Shown: positions 58,699-64,000 of the stretch, in pieces
Layout of the letters: each line of letters starts with the position of its first letter
Numbering within the stretch: position 1 is the first letter of the stretch
Assembly (NCBI GenBank): GCA_024336345.1
Contig: JANFOG010000010.1
Location: 1,302,001-1,366,000, forward strand
Origin: Mariannaea sp. PMI_226
Lineage: Eukaryota > Ascomycota > Sordariomycetes > Hypocreales > Nectriaceae
Reading direction: 5' to 3'
Length of the DNA: 64,000 nucleotides
Notes under the pieces: generated by a model
The model's database searches: none
What the model was told of the DNA's origin: nothing
The model's input: only the letters and a program-made list of their open reading frames with translations
Position numbers and translations under genes: made by a program

Positions 58699-61600
58699 GT
58701 TGAAAAGTTTCGGGTTGTGTGAGTTTCAAGAAAATTGGTTAATTTGGTAGCCTGGTATTTATTTCGGGAGGACCAATGTTGGATATGAATGAATACGATG
58801 AGGAGAGTCGTGAGGAGTTAGAAAAAAAGGTAGCAATATAGGGAGGGTAGTAGTAGGATTTATTTTGATGGTATATTCTCAGACAGCCCCTTCCGTGATG
58901 TTGGGCTAAGTCGCAGTATTGTGAATTTCAGAGACAGGCTTTCGGTTGAGCCGATAGCTCAGGAGCGTGAGAGCCTGTGTAAAACTAAGTCGAGATGTTG
59001 GATTGAACGTGTGGTTGGGATCGGAGAACTGCTGGACTGCGGACCATGGCGATGTGGCCCGCAGTGGGCGTTTACAGCTCAGCGACAACCGAAGGCATTG
59101 TGACTCGACGAAGCTTTGGTAAGAGATGTTCTCTGATATTGAGGTTGGATAAGTGCGACTTCGTTGTCTTGGTTGAGAGAGTTGGAGTTTGGTGATAGCA
59201 GAGGGGAAGAGGAGAGGGAAGGAAACGGAGGAGGAGGAGAGAAATACTTCCCAACTTTTTTTCCACCCATGGTGGGGTCCGGCAATGATTGGCTGCAATA
59301 GCATCTAGTGTGTGTGCAACGGGAAGTAATTAGGTAGGTACGTATCCACGAAAAGAATTATTAGTGCAGTCCCATAAAACCTTGGAAGCGCACTGTGCCT
59401 CCGCCTCACTGTCCAGAAAACTCCACTGCGCCTCCAGGGGTACCGCTGCCTGTGGGACGCTGTGGGACGCCTGTGGGACTCTGTGGTGCACCCGCTTCCA
59501 GAGGCTGCTCAGCGACTGCTCAGAGACTTGCTTCAGTGGTTTCGCTGTGCCTCTCATCAGCGCCTCTGAGCGCCAGATGACGGGAATCGACTCCACCTCC
59601 AGGCGCTAGGTCGTTTTCTGGGGCCGCTGGAACGTCGTCACCGCTCTTTGAAGCTTCGATTTTTAGAGGAGTCAAACATAGTCACGGTCCCGGAAGAGTC
59701 ACTGAATTAGAAAGTCTCAGGTTTCCATTGAGACGTGTCGTGACGCGAGCTGGCGATCCTTTGGAAGGGGGGGAAGGAGGGTTGAGGGCAGGGCTGATCT
59801 GGCTTCCGTTTCGCTCGCTACGCTGCAGGGTGAGAAGATGCGAAATGCGCACACAAGTTTTGAATTTTTTCTATTTGTCCGATCTCCCGCAACACAGGCC
59901 ATGGGTAGACAGAAGGGGTTCGCTGTGCGGCCTCGGCTGTACGTACGATAAACCTCATTGGGACCTTTAGTCCTGGGCTGATTCAATTGCCTTGTGTTAA
60001 GTTGAGTTGCGTTGGAAATGCGAGAGGTAGTACGTACAGGTTTTGCATGAAGACATGGCTTACCATGAAGGCATGATGTGTTACGATGGAGGGGGGACGC
60101 AACAGCATGGGGAATACAGTTCTACTGCAGCCTCATTATTATTAGAACCTATTTTCAGTGCAGTACTCTCAACAGGCTCGGAGCGTAGTTAGAGTAGAAG
60201 ACACGCACGTAGGTCCATCGCCTTCATGCATGGTTGCACGGGAGCATGACCCTCTTCTTGAGACACAAACATTTACTATTTCAGTTCGAGCTTAGGTACT
60301 CCTCACGATTCTCGGAGCATACACTCGCCCATTGTCGTGCATTCTAACATTACTGCAGTATGTTAATATAATTAGAGACCCCTGCTCGTATGCAAGAGCA
60401 CGGAGAGGCCCGGTATTCATGGATATATATGTATGTACGTATCTATAGTCTGTGCTACCTGATACAGTAATCTGTACGAAGTAATCAAGTGATTTTCTTT
60501 TTACCCATCATACGTACCACCTGTCGCCTCAGTTTAGGGGTTCGCCCATAATTATATGCACCCAGGGAATATCACCTACATATATGGGCCGAATAACTCC
60601 TTTGACATGGGTCTGCCCACTTCATCGGGCAGCGAGAGGCTTTTAACTGTCATGAAGCCTGCTAGCTACAGTACAGTGCAGTACTAGACTATCTGCGCAA
60701 TGTGTAAGGTATCCGTCAGTACTGTACGAAGTACTTTGGGTATGTGCTGAGGTGGCCATCAAACCAAAAAAAAAAAAAAAAGGGTCGACAAACGAAGCGG
60801 GCTCGGCTCCGCAGTGACGACGAACACTTCCAGATCTCCACCATCAAGGTGAGGGGCGTGCACTTGGTCGTCCCTGGGGGGATTATGGGTCAAGCGATGG
60901 ATCATGGCTCGCATGGATCAATCATTGCGCCTAGGAACGAAAGAAGAAACAGGGATATAAAACACTGTCGCTGCAGGCGGTTGAGGCGACAATCGCCACC
61001 ACATGCAGCTCTTGTACTTCCATTGCGTAGGTTTTCATTGGGTGAGCGTGCTATTGCCTAGGCACCTACCCTGCTACTTAGGTATGCGGCTATCTTCGAC
61101 GCTGGAACAGACAGGAGAATTTCACCGCCATAAGAAACGATATGCACCGGTTTTATCCCAGGGCCAATGGTAGAAGCTCCATTTGGTCATGAATACAGCA
61201 TTAGATCTCTTTTTCTTTCTCTTCCCCTCACCAGGCTTCAATGTTGCCACGGTCACCTAACTTATGGACCAGTGGGCCTGCTCATCAGCCTCCACTGCTC
61301 CTCAACGGACTTCGGAGACGACGCAGCTAGAAGAGTCTGGACGCCTCAGCAGGCAAACAACGAATAATTAACCATTGTAGCCATAGCTTGGGAAGGGGTT
61401 GAAAAAAAAAAACTAAATGAGCCGAGCGGGAATGGCGGAAGAATCGAAACCGTTACGGATAGAGCTTCTCCTTGACTCGGGAGGGAGTTCGGGAATTACA
61501 TGCCCCTCACTTATGACTGGGATTTTTTTTTTCTTTTTCCAGCTGTTCAAGTCTTCGGACTAATTCGCCCCTGTGTAATCTGTACGTTGCAATAATGGGC

Positions 61601-63074
61601 TCTGGCTTACTGTCGAAGCACGATACGGTTTACTTAAAGTTGTAACCTTTTACGAATTAAGAGTCCTGAGCTTCATCAATCTCCAGTCCGCAATCATTTT
61701 CAATGTTGTCATAAAATTTTTTTGCTCTCATGGCCTCCCCTCAACTCAAGTTCTTGACCCCTCTTCTTCCATTTCGGCCGGCCCTCCCGCAAACAGGCAC
61801 TGCCGTCATCAGAGTCTTTTAGCGTGACGTTAAGCCAGACGCCAGTGTTTAGGAGCCACATCTCTTTGACCCCTCTCGAGCTTTTTGCTGCTAAATTTGC
61901 CATTGGGATTTTTTTTTCCTCCTCCCTTTCCCGAGTTGCCTCTGTATATCTACCAATAGCTGAGTTGGGATTAGAAAGTTGATTAGTTAGTACAATGCTA
62001 CGTCGCTTGAGGAAACCATGACGAAGAGGCATTGACATCGTTGCAGAGGCCACAAACCTTCTCCTCAGTCTTTGCTTACTTTTTTTCACTTTGTCATTTC
62101 GCGATGACAGTGTTCAGACTCATTTCCCTGAGCTTGTGACAGTTGTGAGTCAACCTCCAGAGATCATCTCCCCATCAAACAGTCAGAGCTGCATAGGCTT
62201 TTGAGCCGATTGGTTCGACCAACCCTCTGATATTGCCCACCCTCCATTAACTACCATCCTCCTTTTTCTGTTTGCTCTTCCTCCGCATGCTGCATGCATC
62301 TGAAAATCTGCCCATCATTGCATTGGGTCATGGCAATTCGTTGTTCTCTCTGGACCAATTCCATTTCGCCCTGTAGCTTTCTAGTCTTGGAGCCCATCTG
62401 CACGCATGGATTCCCATCTCTGTGTTCGTTCTTTGCTGAAGTCAAGGTGGTGTTGACATGTAAAGCAAACCTGGTAAAGATGAGGGGAAGAAAAAAAAAC
62501 AAAACACCCCCAGGCAAGACTAAGCTCACCACAAGAAAATAACAAACATCACTTGGGAAGAGGAAGAGGGGGCTTGCGGGCTGCATTGTCTGCAATAGAA
62601 ACCTTACGATAGAACGCACCACTGACGCCACCAGGCGACTTTCTCATCCAAGAATCAGTCAGCCACCACTTGGGTTCCTTGTCTGTCTGCAAAATTGCTC
62701 GCATGGATGATGGCTTTGGGTGGATTGCTGAACGTGCCCGCGTCTGAGCCCAACCAGCCAACCAAGCCATGGATACTGTGGGTACGCATCTCTGCACGGA
62801 CCCGCGCGACAATCGCGTCTATAATCTTATCAGATCTGGCCGCAGGTTGCCCGGCCAGCGGTATGTATCAGTCTAAGACTTGTGTATTTTTTCACAACCA
62901 AACGAGCAAATCAACCGTGCCAAACATGCATCATTAGCAGCCTTGAGTGATCCATCCGTGAACCTAGCCTTGTCTTCAAAAGTATTCTTTCTTCGTATAA
63001 TCAAGGTTTTCTTCAACATTGGCTTGGCCCTATTATTCCCCCAAACATCCTCGCAAGGGCTCCATCGATTCGCA
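58699..63074. other. Long intergenic stretch, 4.4 kb
   Basis: No gene supported on either strand. It holds the IFH1-like promoter; a GC-rich patch with three TGTGGGAC copies (59451-59479); a stretch rich in GTAC motifs (60150-60735) with CTGTACGAAGTA at 60472 and 60722; an A17-18 run at about 60764; and CT-rich DNA before the kinesin start. Open frames at 59330-59609, 61709-62089 and 62251-62631 have no motif. Confidence 0.55.
59451..59479 (+). repeat. Three near-tandem TGTGGGAC copies
   Basis: TGTGGGAC at 59451, 59461 and 59472, spaced 10 and 11 bases, within a GC-rich stretch unlike its flanks. Confidence 0.6.
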
Positions 63075-64000
63075 ATGGACGTGTCGCGCAAGCCATCGCA
63101 CAACCTTTTTGAGGTTTACCTACGTCTGCGACCACCTCCGTTGCAAGGAAATGCGAGCGCCGAGCGCATTCTAGACGTCGAGGAGGCGGATATAGACGCG
63201 TCGCACCCGACTCATATCACTCTGAACCCGCCTACTGACCGACGGCGCGCTATCGAGAAGTTTGGGTTCACGCAAGTGTTTGAGGAGGACGCCTCGCAGC
63301 TCGATGTTTTTCACAGTACCGAAATAGCTTCGCTAGTGGAAGGTGTATTGGCACCTAACCCAAGCGAAGGGACCGATGCTGTCGTCGCCACACTGGGTGT
63401 TACTGGCTCGGGAAAGGTAAACATTGTCTCCCATTGTGGACGCAAGCAAGAAATAAAAATACCGTGGCAAGTTTGCTGATGAAATCTAGACTCACACTAT
63501 TCTTGGCTCCAAGAGTCAGCGTGGCTTAACACAGTTAGCCATGGATGTTGTTTTTCGATCCATCGGCGAAAGGATGCTCGACTCCCACTCGCTCTATGCC
63601 GTTCACGACTCTCTTCAAGCTTGCGACGCTTCAGAATCAGCCTTGACGTTAGCCTCAGAATTCTTTGATACATCGAGAGATGCTGCTCCATCTAGAGCTG
63701 GCTCTCGCGCTGCCACTCCCATGATTGTACGACCCCAAGAACAAACTCTTTCATTTGTCAACCCCCCCAGCGCTGCATGTCAGGAGGTATCGAGTCTCGT
63801 CGGGTCAATGCCCATGCCTGGCGCGTTTCCACGAGCGCCGATGATCGCACGTGTGGCGAGTATCCGCATTGTGACTGAACCTGAGGATGCTCCTTGTTTG
63901 AGAGAAAGCTAGACTCCTGCTGTCGAACATAGGAGGATACCACTCAGTAATCTCAAGCCTTCTACAAGCGCAATGAATCTCCCTGCTACGCCCAAGCGGG
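63075..64000 (+). CDS. Kinesin-like motor protein, 5' part (cut by window end)
   Basis: Exon 1 is 63075-63416 and exon 2 starts at 63490 after a 73 nt intron (GTAAAC...CTAG) that splits the P-loop GVTGSGK|THT. The motor starts with NLFEVYLRLRPPP and continues after the intron with ILGSKSQRGLTQLAMDVVFRSIGERM. A low-complexity Ser/Ala/Pro insertion follows, unusual inside a motor and similar in placement to the loop insertions of kinesin-6 (MKLP1/Klp9) proteins, so that subfamily is possible. The frame meets TAG at 63910-63912 and then continues in the same frame (TPAVEHRRIPLSNL) to the edge. A 60 nt intron 63853-63912 (weak donor GTGGCG, acceptor CTAG) would remove the stop in phase. The microtubule motor identity is firm; the rest lies outside the window. 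Confidence 0.82.

Noticed and set aside
61709..62631. Two 126-codon minus-strand frames before the kinesin
   Set aside because: Weak starts, basic low-complexity composition and no conserved block.

Overview
This is a window of filamentous ascomycete nuclear DNA, most likely a Sordariomycete and probably Hypocreales. The evidence is the gene content (Zn2Cys6 regulator, DHA1 transporter, GH51, GT64, LPMO), gene density of about one per 2.5-3 kb, and short 49-125 nt introns with GTAAGT/GTGAGT-type donors and CAG/TAG acceptors. The species cannot be fixed from sequence alone. I support 22 protein genes, one of them cut by the right edge, plus one short non-autonomous transposon. I see no rRNA, tRNA or CRISPR. 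Most exon borders were deduced by hand from splice signals plus family continuity.

Layout. 0-6.8 kb: an AT-rich flank with a decayed coding-like stretch, a DUF1338/HglS-type 2-oxoadipate dioxygenase, a 55-residue secreted peptide gene and a D-2-hydroxyacid dehydrogenase. 7.4-13.1 kb: housekeeping, with a mitochondrial PP2C phosphatase and the divergent ribosome-biogenesis pair SSF1 / RRP3 sharing a 250 bp promoter. 15.2-16.4 kb: a five-exon secreted LPMO-like protein with His at the predicted mature N-terminus. 17.8-36.4 kb: a loose, AT-rich accessory block with two SAM methyltransferases, a divergent P450, a class A FAD monooxygenase, a DHA1 MFS transporter, a secreted FAD oxidoreductase and a Zn2Cys6 regulator. 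It looks like a specialised-metabolism or catabolic gene group without a backbone synthase. 40.3-56.1 kb: carbohydrate-related genes, namely a GT64 glycosyltransferase, a secreted CBM9-like protein, a 16-exon alpha-glucoside-type sugar porter, a phytanoyl-CoA dioxygenase-like protein and a GH51 arabinofuranosidase. A 286 bp MITE with a TA target duplication lies at 43.7 kb. 56.9-64 kb: an acidic nuclear IFH1/CRF1-like protein, a long 4.4 kb intergenic stretch and the 5' part of a kinesin.

How the parts may fit together (inference). SSF1, RRP3 and possibly the IFH1-like coactivator belong to ribosome production. The LPMO-like protein, CBM9-like protein, sugar porter and GH51 fit plant cell-wall or oligosaccharide use, and a perfect back-to-back CreA-type palindrome upstream of the sugar porter suggests glucose repression. 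The 17.8-36.4 kb block is the best candidate for an undescribed pathway, but co-regulation is not shown by the sequence.
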